Source of the DNA: Arsenicibacter rosenii
GTDB lineage: Bacteria; Bacteroidota; Bacteroidia; Cytophagales; Spirosomataceae
Assembly (NCBI RefSeq): GCF_001870735.1
Contig: NZ_MORL01000010.1
Location: 1-64,000, forward strand
Length of the DNA stretch: 64,000 nt
Reading direction: 5' to 3'
Shown here: one piece after another, positions 1 to 8,034 of the stretch
Position numbering within the stretch: position 1 is the first letter of the stretch
Layout of the letters: the number at the start of each line of letters is the position of its first letter
Notes under the pieces: model-generated
What the model saw: only the letters and a program-made list of their open reading frames with translations
What the model was told of the DNA's origin: nothing
The model's database searches: none
Program-made: the position numbers and the translations under genes

Positions 1-31
1 AAGATTAACTATCTCGCAACTTGGATTAAAT

Positions 32-460
32 CTAATTCATTGTGATGTTTCGTTGCGGCAGCGTTTCGGTGATGCCCGGCGTCGCTAACTTAAAGCTGCG
101 TTCCTGAATTTGTTTGCCGTCGGAAATCTGGAAGGTGTATAACCCGTCGGCAAGTTCGCTCAGGTCAAAACGCTGGCGGAAAGTCGTCTTCTTTGAGTAG
201 ATATCGCTTTCGTAAACGACTTTCTGCTTGCTGTCCATGATACGCATGGTCAACCGTTTGGCAGGGATTCCCTTTTCGACAACCATCCAGAGTTTGGAAG
301 GGTCGGATGCCGGATACATGGCCAAAGCCAGATTCTGTTCAGGCTTCGCTTCGTAATAGGTTTCAGTGGAGGCTTTTGCCTGCGCATTAGCCCATGATGA
401 TACAGCTACACATGTGGCCACCAGCAGGGCCTTGCCGAAAGATTGACGTAACGTTTTCAT
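32..460 (-). CDS. Small secreted protein of unknown function
   Basis: A 142-residue protein beginning MKTLRQSFGK, with a typical signal peptide ending near the ANA|QA site at about residue 26. The reading frame extends upstream to 580, but the ATG at 458-460 is chosen because it starts the signal peptide. The mature part looks like a compact beta-sandwich. It contains a stretch ending in ADGLYTFQISDGK followed by ERSFKL, which resembles the final strands of a T9SS C-terminal domain or of DUF3244-like small secreted Bacteroidota proteins. No catalytic motif is visible. It lies 119 bp downstream of the MFS gene on the same strand. Secretion is well supported; the function is not recognised. Confidence 0.7.
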   Translation of the reverse strand: MKTLRQSFGKALLVATCVAVSSWANAQAKASTETYYEAKPEQNLALAMYPASDPSKLWMVVEKGIPAKRLTMRIMDSKQKVVYESDIYSKKTTFRQRFDLSELADGLYTFQISDGKQIQERSFKLATPGITETLPQRNITMN

Positions 461-579
461 TGAGAGTTCAGTTTTTTGTTGTTTACATGCTAAAGATGAC
501 AACAACTGACCCCAACGTTGCATTCGGTGATGAGCGGCCGGAATAAAGGACAAACGGCACCTGTGCTGTATGAACAGCA

Positions 580-1818
580 CTACTCGGTATATTCCAGTTC
601 TTTGCCGAAGGTTTCGTCTATGTTATAGATCGACCAGAGGCCGATGGCGAAGCAGACCAGACCAACAATGGCCCCCGCGCTGATGACCCCGACCGATGCT
701 TTCAGCGCCTGAAAAGCCGGAATACTCAGCAGAGTAGTGGCGCGCACATTGTTGGCGACAGACGTAGTGGCTGTGGCCCGAAGGTTTGTGCCGAAATTCT
801 CCGCCGTAACCGTCAGGAAAAGGGCAATGTAGCCAATGGCAAAACCCATACCCGAGCACACCATATAAAATGTATTGGCCGACGAGATGCCGCCGTAGAG
901 GTAGATACCCACAAAAAGCATGGTTAGTCCGGTCATGATACCGATTGCTTTCCGGCGCGAATGCAGGTAATGGCTGAACGGCCCGCTGATGAGGTCACCG
1001 ACCACCACGCCGATGTAGGTAAACAGAATGCAGCGGCCTGCCTGAATATCGGTGATCCCCATGGCTGCGCCAAATTCGTTGCCAAAGGTGGCCAGAATGC
1101 CGATGACATAGTAGGTCGGTACGGCAATGCCCATACATAGCAGGTAACGGACGAGGCGGTGGCGGCTAGTGAAAAAAGCAGCAAAGCTCCCGCGTTTGAT
1201 CCGGTCCTGCTGAATTTTGACAAACATGCCTGACTCCAGTACGCCGAGCCGGAGCAGCAGCAGCCCCAGACCGAGTCCGCCGCCGATGAAATAAGCTGTC
1301 CGCCAGTCAGAGCCCTGTACCGTAAAAAAAGCAACCACTGCCCCGAGCAGACCAATCCCGGCCACCAGTGAGGTGCCGTAACCGCGCAGGTGTTTGGGCA
1401 GCACTTCGCTGACGAGCGTAATGCCCGCTCCCAGCTCGCCCGCGAGGCCCAGACCGGCTACGAACCGGAGCCAGGCATACATATCGGGGCTTTTGACGAA
1501 ACCACAGGCGATGTTGGCCAGCGAGTAGGTAATGATAGAGCCGAAGAGGACCGACAACCGGCCGCGCTTATCCCCCAGAATGCCCCACAGAATGCCGCCA
1601 AGCAGCAGACCGGCCTGCTGATAATTGTAAATTTTTCCGCCGATGATGGAAATTGACTTTTCGTCGAGCGCAAGGTCTTTCAGGCTGGGGACGCGTACAA
1701 TATTGAAAAGCAGCAGGTCATAAACATCCACAAAGTAGCCCAGCGCAGCCACAATAACGGGCAGGCTGAACAACGCACGGAACGAACGGGTTGTGTCGGT
1801 ATCGAGTTGGGTTTGCAT
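580..1818 (-). CDS. MFS transporter
   Basis: A 412-residue integral membrane protein with about 12 hydrophobic segments. The N-terminal half has the motif FVDVYDLLLF in helix 1 and the MFS signature GDKRGRLSVLFGS between helices 2 and 3. A second conserved patch, VSEVLPKHLRGYG, is typical of the sugar/organic acid branch (metabolite:H+ symporter type). The start at 1816-1818 puts helix 1 about 15 residues in, as expected. It is clearly paralogous to the MFS protein at 8035-9303. The substrate cannot be read from sequence; a carboxylate or sugar acid is a guess from the DVYD helix. Confidence 0.85.
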   Translation of the reverse strand: MQTQLDTDTTRSFRALFSLPVIVAALGYFVDVYDLLLFNIVRVPSLKDLALDEKSISIIGGKIYNYQQAGLLLGGILWGILGDKRGRLSVLFGSIITYSLANIACGFVKSPDMYAWLRFVAGLGLAGELGAGITLVSEVLPKHLRGYGTSLVAGIGLLGAVVAFFTVQGSDWRTAYFIGGGLGLGLLLLRLGVLESGMFVKIQQDRIKRGSFAAFFTSRHRLVRYLLCMGIAVPTYYVIGILATFGNEFGAAMGITDIQAGRCILFTYIGVVVGDLISGPFSHYLHSRRKAIGIMTGLTMLFVGIYLYGGISSANTFYMVCSGMGFAIGYIALFLTVTAENFGTNLRATATTSVANNVRATTLLSIPAFQALKASVGVISAGAIVGLVCFAIGLWSIYNIDETFGKELEYTE

Positions 1819-2019
1819 AGGGTCAGTAACTTACAAGCCACTAGTTTACTGTTTTTATTGACAGCGTGAACATTTTTTTGAGAGGACTGCCCGAATTTCG
1901 GACATAGGCGGCTGCCATAAACGGGACGATAAACAGGTTGCCGGTTTACGATTAGCCTGCCTGTGCGGTTATGCTGTCAAAAAACATCCCTGTCAAACCC
2001 CCGCCTGCTGTAAAAAAGG

Positions 2020-2050
2020 TTGCAAATCCCACAGAGCCTTCCGTATTTTG
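2020..2050 (+). promoter_or_regulatory. Putative gcvH promoter
   Basis: TTG at 2020-2022, a 21-base spacer, then TATTTTG at 2044-2050. This is close to the Bacteroidota consensus of TTG at -33 and TAnnTTTG at -7. It would give a leader of about 15 bases before the ATG at 2071. The -7 box is one base short of the full consensus. Confidence 0.4.
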
Positions 2051-2070
2051 CATACCTAATCAATAAACGA

Positions 2071-2454
2071 ATGAACTTCCCCGCAGAACTTTTTTACACA
2101 CCGGACCACGAGTGGATTCGGTTTGATGCCGATGGCACAGCTGTAATTGGTATTACTGATTTTGCACAGCACGAGCTGGGCGATATCGTGTATGTGGATA
2201 TCAATACAATTGGCGAGGTATTGGGCAAAGGTGATGTTTTCGGTACGGTTGAGGCCGTAAAAACAGTATCTGACTTGTTCCTTCCGGTTGCCGGTGAAGT
2301 GCTTGAGGTAAATCCTGAACTCGACGGCGCTCCGGAACTGGTAAACACAGAACCTTACGAAGGGGGTTGGATCATTCGGGTTAAACTCGCTGACGACGCT
2401 CAGAAAGACGACCTGTTATCGGCAGAAGCCTATCAGGAGCTGATTGGTAAATAA
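2071..2454 (+). CDS. gcvH: Glycine cleavage system H protein
   Basis: A 127-residue lipoyl carrier that shuttles the aminomethyl group from glycine between the P, T and L proteins of the glycine cleavage complex in the cytoplasm. The full length matches the family. The start [18 protein letters not shown] is the classic H-protein N terminus, so the ATG at 2071 is preferred over an upstream TTG. The lipoylation site is Lys64 in the segment [10 protein letters not shown]. The P and T protein genes are not in this window, so the operon is split in this genome. A terminator hairpin follows immediately. Confidence 0.95.
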   Translation: MNFPAELFYTPDHEWIRFDADGTAVIGITDFAQHELGDIVYVDINTIGEVLGKGDVFGTVEAVKTVSDLFLPVAGEVLEVNPELDGAPELVNTEPYEGGWIIRVKLADDAQKDDLLSAEAYQELIGK

Positions 2455-2474
2455 CGAGTTATAAAGATAGTGTC

Positions 2475-2500
2475 AAAGGCTCCGATAGGGGCCTTTTTTT
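2475..2500 (+). terminator. Rho-independent terminator after gcvH
   Basis: AAAGGCTCC, loop GATA, then GGGGCCTTT running into a T tract. One G-T wobble. It separates gcvH from the dihydroorotase-like gene. Confidence 0.75.
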
Positions 2501-2542
2501 TAGAATTGACATTCCTGTCGGAAGGAGTGACAACCCATATCT

Positions 2543-3832
2543 ATGCAAATTCTTCTTCGTTCTGCCCGCATCGTTGATCCGCAGTCGCCTTTCGACGGGC
2601 AGGTGACCGACCTTTTACTTGAAAACGGCCTGATCCGGCAAATCGGCGAAAACCTGACGGCCAGTGAAAATATCCGTGTGATCGAACACGAAAACCTGCA
2701 TGTATCGCCCGGCTGGGTTGATCTGCGGGTTGCCGGTAAAGATCCGGGTTTTGAGCATAAGGAAGACCTCGACAGTGTCTGTGTTGTAGCGGCGGCCGGT
2801 GGGTTTACCGACATTGCCCTGCTGCCAAACACCCTGCCTGCGGTAGATAACAAAAGTACCCTGGGCTATATCCGGCGAATGACCGAAGGGCATCCTGTAA
2901 CGGTATACCCCATTGCCGCCATTACCAAAGGAGCGAAAGGAGAGGACTTTACCGATATGATCGACCTGCATCATGCCGGAGCCGTGGCGTTCTCTGATGG
3001 CGACCACCCGCTTCAGAATGCCGATCTGCTGGTGAAAACCCTGCAATACCTGAAACCATTCAACGGGTTGCTGATGAACCGGCCGGAAGAAAAGATGCTG
3101 ACGCGCTTCGGGCAGATGCACGAGGGTGTGCAAAGTACGTTGCTGGGGCTCAAAGGGCTTCCGGCACTGGCTGAGGAACTGATCGTTGACCGCGATCTGC
3201 GGTTGCTGGATTATGCCCTTGGCAAAGACCCTGTTTCGGCACCTGTGCTCCACTTCTCGACAATCTCGTCGGCACGGTCAGTCGAACTGATCCGGCGGGC
3301 GAAGGCGCAGGGGTTGCCCGTAAGCTGCGATGTGGCCGTGCACCAGCTTGTTTTTGATGACTCGGCCCTGGCCACTTTTGATACCAACCTGAAAGTTGAT
3401 CCGCCGTTCCGGTCAAAGGCCGATGTGCAGGCGCTTTGGTACGGGCTCGCCGACGGCACTATTGATACCATTGTGTCTGACCACAATCCACAGGACGACG
3501 AAAGTAAAAATATTGAGTTCGACCTCGCCGATTTCGGAATTACCGGACTGGAAACCCTGTTTGGGGCGCTGGTAAGCCATAATCAGGGTCTATCACTCGG
3601 TCAGATTGTGCATAAACTGTCGGTCCGCCCACGGCAGATTCTGCGGTTACTGCCGGTAACCATTGATCAGGGCCAAGCTGCGACCTTAACGATCTTTAAT
3701 CCGGAACGGTCCTGGACGTTTGCGCAGACGCTGTCGAAGTCAAAAAACTCTCCGTTTCTGGGTAAAACACTGACGGGCGCAGTACTTGGTATTATCAATA
3801 AAGGACAGTTTGTGCAGAACGCCGGCATCTAA
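2543..3832 (+). CDS. pyrC: Dihydroorotase homologue lacking the HxH metal motif
   Basis: A 429-residue amidohydrolase of the dihydroorotase family (third step of pyrimidine synthesis, ring closure of carbamoyl aspartate). The family fold is clear: PNTLPAVD at about 95-102, a GLKGLPALAEE segment, KVDPPFR and SDHNPQ. However, where dihydroorotases have D-x-H-x-H the protein reads D60-L-R62-V-A64, so both N-terminal zinc ligands are missing. TPHHL is changed to AVHQL (first His kept) and the DHAPH motif to DHNPQ. Such HxH-less homologues are known in Bacteroidota and resemble the inactive PyrC' of Pseudomonas, which supports aspartate transcarbamoylase assembly. A structural rather than catalytic role is the best inference. 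A purine-rich GGAAGGAG lies about 20 bases before the ATG. Confidence 0.88.
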   Translation: MQILLRSARIVDPQSPFDGQVTDLLLENGLIRQIGENLTASENIRVIEHENLHVSPGWVDLRVAGKDPGFEHKEDLDSVCVVAAAGGFTDIALLPNTLPAVDNKSTLGYIRRMTEGHPVTVYPIAAITKGAKGEDFTDMIDLHHAGAVAFSDGDHPLQNADLLVKTLQYLKPFNGLLMNRPEEKMLTRFGQMHEGVQSTLLGLKGLPALAEELIVDRDLRLLDYALGKDPVSAPVLHFSTISSARSVELIRRAKAQGLPVSCDVAVHQLVFDDSALATFDTNLKVDPPFRSKADVQALWYGLADGTIDTIVSDHNPQDDESKNIEFDLADFGITGLETLFGALVSHNQGLSLGQIVHKLSVRPRQILRLLPVTIDQGQAATLTIFNPERSWTFAQTLSKSKNSPFLGKTLTGAVLGIINKGQFVQNAGI

Positions 3833-3854
3833 CTGTTTGCAACAAACAATTTTT

Positions 3855-4406
3855 ATGAAAAATGTGATCGCCTATTTTAACCATCCGCTGCTGAAAATTC
3901 CGCTGCTGGTTGGTGTACTGACCGGTGTGCTGTGCTTTGTTTATTTTCTGGCGTTATACGGCCTCGGCATTCCGCCGCTGGGCAACCATAAATCGCTGGA
4001 TTTCGGCATTCATATCATCACCATGACCGCGACCGTCTGGTATTACCGCAAGCACATTGGCAAAGGCCGTCTGCATTTGTGGGAGGGTATTTCCATCTGT
4101 TATCTGATCAATACCATCGGGGCTCTGGTAACCGGCTGGGGGATTTATTTTTTTGTGACACAGATTGATCCTGCTGTTTTTCAGCAGTTTCTGGATAACT
4201 CGCGGGCGCTGGTGCTGGAAGGCGAAAAAGACATTGTCCGGCAGTTGGGCGCGGATCAGTTTAAGACAATGCTGGCCAATATCAGCCGCATTCAGGAGGG
4301 GGATCTGATTTACGACGAACTGTTTAAGAAAACTGCGCTGGCCGTATTACCGGTTCTGGTCATTTCTCTGATTTTCCGTAAGCAGGATTATAGTGTTCTG
4401 GAATAG
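3855..4406 (+). CDS. DUF4199 membrane protein
   Basis: A 183-residue protein with four predicted membrane segments, two in the first 70 residues, one near 85-105 and one close to the C terminus before a basic tail (FRKQDYSVLE). The arrangement, with a soluble acidic loop of about 60 residues between helices 3 and 4, is that of DUF4199, a Bacteroidota inner-membrane family of unknown function. The ATG at 3855 is chosen because it leads straight into the first helix. The gene starts 22 bases after the dihydroorotase-like gene, so the two are probably co-transcribed. Confidence 0.75.
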   Translation: MKNVIAYFNHPLLKIPLLVGVLTGVLCFVYFLALYGLGIPPLGNHKSLDFGIHIITMTATVWYYRKHIGKGRLHLWEGISICYLINTIGALVTGWGIYFFVTQIDPAVFQQFLDNSRALVLEGEKDIVRQLGADQFKTMLANISRIQEGDLIYDELFKKTALAVLPVLVISLIFRKQDYSVLE

Positions 4407-4487
4407 CAATAAGGGTATGAATGGTGTATACTATTTGTATATTTAACAAACTAAACCTCCGCTTCAGCGGGAAATGCAACTACAGAC

Positions 4488-5003
4488 ATGGAAGAAAAAG
4501 TATCCTCTGCCCGTTTTGCCCTTAAATGGGGCGTTATACTGGCTGTTGGCCAGATCTTGTTTTCGACGGCCCTGTATATGACCGATCAGATGGGCAATGC
4601 CGGCCTGTCCTCGCTGTCATACATTCTGATCATTGCTGTTCTGGTGATGGCAATGCGTGATTTCCGGTCGGCCAATAACGGGTTTATGAGCTATGGCGAA
4701 GGCCTTGGCCTGAGTGCATTGATCGGCGGCGTGTCGGGGCTGCTGTCAAGTGCCTTTTCGGTATTTTATACGACGGTGATCGATACAGAAGTAATGGGGC
4801 GTATGGTCGACCGTGTCCGCGAAGACCTGGAAGCCAAAAACATTCCGGATGCCACGATTGATGCCCAGATTGGGATGATGGAGAAGTTTCAGTCACCCGG
4901 CTTTCTGTTTATTTTCGGCATCATCGGAATGATTGTTATGAGCGTTATTTTCGCGCTGGTGATTGCGGCCATCCTGCGTAAAAATAAGCCGGTATTCGAG
5001 TAG
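4488..5003 (+). CDS. DUF4199 membrane protein (second copy)
   Basis: A 171-residue protein with the same layout as its upstream neighbour: two N-terminal membrane helices, a third at about 78-95, a charged loop (RVREDLEAKNIPDATID) and a C-terminal helix ending in the basic RKNKPVFE. It is recognised as DUF4199. The two adjacent copies are divergent, so the duplication is old or the copies were recruited separately. Their joint occurrence next to pyrimidine and gliding genes suggests nothing specific about function. A palindromic repeat array begins at the base after the stop codon. Confidence 0.75.
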   Translation: MEEKVSSARFALKWGVILAVGQILFSTALYMTDQMGNAGLSSLSYILIIAVLVMAMRDFRSANNGFMSYGEGLGLSALIGGVSGLLSSAFSVFYTTVIDTEVMGRMVDRVREDLEAKNIPDATIDAQIGMMEKFQSPGFLFIFGIIGMIVMSVIFALVIAAILRKNKPVFE

Positions 5004-5204
5004 GGGCGACCCCACGTGGTCGCCCGATTGATAGACCCGTGGTCGCCCGCACGGGTTATTGATTGGGCAACCACATCACATGGGGCCGCCCGTACGGGTT
5101 ATTGATTGGGCGACCACGTGGGGTCGCCCGTACGGTATATTGGTTGGGCGACCACGTGATATTGATTGGGCGACCACGTGGGGTCGCCCGTACGGGTTAT
5201 TGAT
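5004..5204. repeat. Tandem palindromic repeat array
   Basis: About 200 bp made of five or six imperfect copies of a unit of roughly 38 bp. Each copy has a palindromic core, GGGCGACCACGTGG followed by GGTCGCCC, then a linker close to GTACGGGTTATTGATT. The best-conserved units start near 5108 and 5168; the first (5004-5025) and the one near 5064 carry several changes, and the copy at 5146-5159 is truncated in its right arm. The array fills most of the gap between the second DUF4199 gene and gldF. Each unit can fold into a strong GC-rich hairpin. There are no unique spacers, so it is not CRISPR. Confidence 0.9.
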
Positions 5205-5259
5205 GTGCAAAAAGGCAGGGTGATTCGCATAACCGGCTCTTTAAATTCGTTAATGCTGC

Positions 5260-5979
5260 ATGTTTGCTGTTTTTCGTAAAGAAGTTAATCAATTTTTCAG
5301 CTCACCCATCGCCTACATCATCATGGCGGTTTTCCTGACGGCGTTAGGGTTGTTACTCTGGGTGTTTCCGGATACCAGTCTGCCGGAGTACGGATATGCT
5401 GACATGGGTACGTTTTTCAACCTGACGCCGTATGTGATGCTGTTTCTGGTTCCTGCCATTACGATGCGGTCCATCGCAGAAGAAGTGCGGGCCGGGACGC
5501 TCGAATGGCTTCTGACCAAGCCCGTAAGCCGCTGGGGCGTTGTGGGGGGGAAGTTTCTGGCCAGCTGGTTGCTGGTAGCCGTTATTTTGCTGCCGACGCT
5601 GCTGTATTATTATTCGCTCTATCAGCTGGGTAATCCGGCCGGAAACATCGATTCGGCGGCTGTGAGTGGCTCCTACATCGGCTTGCTGCTGCTTAGCGGT
5701 GTATTCGTGTCAATCGGATTGTGGGCTTCTTCGTTGAACGACAATCAGGTTGTTGCCTTTGTCCTGGGCGTATTTGTTTGTTTTTTACTCTATATCGGCC
5801 TTAGTGCGGTTGCCGGTCTTGACATACTGGGTAGCCTGGCCTATTATCTTGCTTACTTTGCGCTCGATGAGCAGTACCGCGCGTTGGGTCGTGGTCTTAT
5901 CGATTCGCGCAATGTGGTGTATTTACTGAGCCTGACGGCCTTTTTTCTGTGGCTGACAGTACGCCGGTTATCGGCCTGA
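5260..5979 (+). CDS. gldF: Gliding motility ABC transporter permease GldF
   Basis: A 239-residue ABC-2-type permease with six predicted membrane helices. The opening MFAVFRKEVNQFFSSPIAY and the segment WVFPDTSLPEYGYADMGTFF are characteristic of GldF, the membrane subunit that works with GldG and the ATPase GldA in Bacteroidota gliding and surface biology. EEVRAGTLEWLLTKPVS matches the conserved cytoplasmic loop of the family. The length is typical. The usual downstream partner gldG is missing here: the next gene, 9 bases on, is VanZ-like. The gene lies just after the palindromic array. Confidence 0.9.
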   Translation: MFAVFRKEVNQFFSSPIAYIIMAVFLTALGLLLWVFPDTSLPEYGYADMGTFFNLTPYVMLFLVPAITMRSIAEEVRAGTLEWLLTKPVSRWGVVGGKFLASWLLVAVILLPTLLYYYSLYQLGNPAGNIDSAAVSGSYIGLLLLSGVFVSIGLWASSLNDNQVVAFVLGVFVCFLLYIGLSAVAGLDILGSLAYYLAYFALDEQYRALGRGLIDSRNVVYLLSLTAFFLWLTVRRLSA

Positions 5980-5988
5980 TCTCACGTT

Positions 5989-6354
5989 ATGGATGTTCTG
6001 AACCAGCTTATTACCCGTAAAAACTTCTGGCGTCTGGCTATTCTGTGGACAGTCATTATGTTTATCGGATGCGCCTGGCCCGGCAACGGTATGCCAAGTG
6101 TCGATAATTTCGATAAAGTTGAACACCTCGGTATTTTTGCACTTTTTGCCTGGCTGTGGCTACGGGCCGGGCGGAGCGTTACCTGGGTGCTCATCGCCGG
6201 TATTATCTATGGCATGGGTATCGAGGTATTTCAGGGCGCTTTTCCGGTGCTTAAACGCTCGTTTGATCTCTACGATGGTATAGCCGATGCCGTCGGGACA
6301 GTGCTTGGCATTCTTGTGGCCCAGATTCCCGTTTTTAAGGCGGCTGATCATTAA
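5989..6354 (+). CDS. VanZ-like membrane protein
   Basis: A 121-residue protein with three or four membrane helices. The segment DKVEHLGIFALFAWLWLR and the following GIEVFQGAFP...RSFDLYDGIADAVGTVLG match the VanZ-like family, in which the conserved D, H and E residues line the membrane core. Role unknown; the original VanZ gives low-level teicoplanin resistance. It starts 9 bases after gldF, so it is translated from the same transcript. A strong terminator follows. Confidence 0.8.
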   Translation: MDVLNQLITRKNFWRLAILWTVIMFIGCAWPGNGMPSVDNFDKVEHLGIFALFAWLWLRAGRSVTWVLIAGIIYGMGIEVFQGAFPVLKRSFDLYDGIADAVGTVLGILVAQIPVFKAADH

Positions 6355-6373
6355 GTCCCTATGCATAAAAAAA

Positions 6374-6407
6374 GCGGTCAGGCTAGCTTAGCCTGACCGC
6401 TTTTTTT
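6374..6407. terminator. Bidirectional terminator
   Basis: Perfect 12-bp stem GCGGTCAGGCTA / TAGCCTGACCGC with a 3-base loop, preceded by an A run and followed by a T run. It sits between the convergent VanZ-like and TPR genes and can serve both. Confidence 0.9.
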
Positions 6408-6423
6408 ATGGGGTTTGTCCGGA

Positions 6424-7788
6424 TTAGCGCTGTGCGGTTACCCGGTTACATTTTTCACCGATCACTTTATAGGCCTGCACGAAGCCAAGCTCACCCGCGC
6501 GGCTCAGGTCAGCACAACCGGCTTGCTCATCGCCGGTATCGAAGCGGATAATACCCCGCAGATAGTATGCTTCAGCATGACGTACGTTCAGCCGCGTAGC
6601 GCTGTTGCAGTCAATAATGGCCCCTTTCTGATCGCCCAGTGAAGACCGGATAACGCTGCGGATAAAATACGATTCTGAATTTGACGGGTTCAGTTCGATC
6701 GCACGGTTCATATCGGCCAGGGCGGCTTTACCTTCTCCCTGAGCGTTTTTCAGTAAACCACGCATCATAAATGCATCCGACCGGTCGTCCTGAAGTTCGT
6801 TAATTAACCGGTAACGGTCTTGCATCAGGTTGTTCAGGATCGGCAACAGGTTGGCCGTAATGAAATCACTATAGTATGCTTTTGTCTGAATCTGGGTGTT
6901 TCCCATTTCAATCGATTTGTCGATATCGCCGATAGCCTGTTTGTTGCTGCCCAGGCGGCTGCGGCAGAAGCCACGGCTAAAGAAGGCACGGAAGTGCGAT
7001 GGGTCAAGCTGGATGGTTTTGTCAAAATCGGCCAGGGCACCTTCAAAATCCGTCAGGCGGGTTTTGGCCAGCCCGCGGCGGTAGAATAATTCAGGGTCGT
7101 TCGGGCTGATTTCGATGGCGCGGCCAAAGTCAGCCAGTGCTCCTTTCGGATCGTCCAGTTTGTACCGTGAATAGCCACGGCCGGCCAGCGCTGCCGATTT
7201 GTTCGGCGATTTCTCAAGTGCCAGCGTATAGTCGGCTAAAGCACCTTTGAAGTCGTTGGTCTGGCTTTTTACGTTACCGCGTGCCGTCAGGATATTTACG
7301 TCATTCGGGTTTAACGTGATGGCTTTATTTAAATCGTTCAGGGCACTTGCGTAGTAGTTAATCTGAGCCCGGCAAATACCACGGTGGTAATACAGCATGG
7401 CATCATTCGGATTCAGGTCAATAGCGCGGTTAAAGTCCTGCATGGCCCCCCGGAAGTCGTCCAGCTTGGTCCGGTTAATACCACGGTACAAATACGCATT
7501 GGCGTCCTGTGGATTGAGTTCGATGGTTTGATCAAGGTCTTTAATCGCTCCCTGAACGTCATTCAAACTGATTTTGGCGAGTGCGCGGTTATAATAACTT
7601 GGCGCATTTTCAGGATTGAGAATAATGGCGGTGGTAAATGCCTGTAACGCGCCCGCATAGTCTTTTGCGTTAATTTTCTGGACACCTTCGTTGAAGTAGT
7701 CTGCTGCGGTTTGTGCCGATTGGCTATACACCAATCCAGGTAGTAGGCATCCTGCGAGTACAAGGATACGGAGTAGTGGTTTTATCAT
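6424..7788 (-). CDS. Secreted tetratricopeptide repeat protein
   Basis: A 454-residue protein with a signal peptide (cleavage near VYSQ|S, about residue 23) followed by ten or more TPR units of 34 residues. The repeats show the pattern A-Y-Y-N-R-G-x-x-K-x-x-L-x-D-x-x-G-A-x-x-D-x-x-x-A-I-x-L-N-P. They run almost without a break to about residue 300, then a non-repeat insert (LLPILNNLMQDRYRLINEL), then two or three more. TPR solenoids are protein-binding scaffolds, here periplasmic or outer-membrane associated. A few cysteines appear only at the C-terminal end. No partner gene is obvious; neighbours are divergently transcribed. Confidence 0.85.
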   Translation of the reverse strand: MIKPLLRILVLAGCLLPGLVYSQSAQTAADYFNEGVQKINAKDYAGALQAFTTAIILNPENAPSYYNRALAKISLNDVQGAIKDLDQTIELNPQDANAYLYRGINRTKLDDFRGAMQDFNRAIDLNPNDAMLYYHRGICRAQINYYASALNDLNKAITLNPNDVNILTARGNVKSQTNDFKGALADYTLALEKSPNKSAALAGRGYSRYKLDDPKGALADFGRAIEISPNDPELFYRRGLAKTRLTDFEGALADFDKTIQLDPSHFRAFFSRGFCRSRLGSNKQAIGDIDKSIEMGNTQIQTKAYYSDFITANLLPILNNLMQDRYRLINELQDDRSDAFMMRGLLKNAQGEGKAALADMNRAIELNPSNSESYFIRSVIRSSLGDQKGAIIDCNSATRLNVRHAEAYYLRGIIRFDTGDEQAGCADLSRAGELGFVQAYKVIGEKCNRVTAQR

Positions 7789-7901
7789 ATAGGTTTACAG
7801 TAAATTACGGGTTAAAAAAGTTACTATACGGTAAAAGTAATTCTATTGGATTGCGCTACCAAGTAATTGTGCATAAAAAAATTAAGATGCTATCACGTAT
7901 G

Positions 7902-7913
7902 TAAGTTAACTTA
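7902..7913. promoter_or_regulatory. 12-bp perfect palindrome between divergent genes
   Basis: TAAGTTAACTTA lies in the 246-bp divergent region between the TPR gene and the second MFS gene. Its location suits a regulator binding site, but nothing else supports that. Confidence 0.25.
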
Positions 7914-8034
7914 TGAGGGTAATTGTAAACATAATGCCGGATTATTTAGACTCAGCTGGATTGTCCCGGATTGCTTTCTTTTATTAACCAAAAATCCTGA
8001 GCAATTTCGGGTACTAAACCCTGAAAAACATCCT

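Noticed and set aside
1819-2070. Glycine riboswitch upstream of gcvH
   Set aside because: The region has no paired aptamer-like helices, and the promoter candidate leaves only a leader of about 15 bases.
5004-5204. Possible CRISPR array
   Set aside because: Units follow one another directly with a similar linker and no unique spacers, and no cas genes are nearby.
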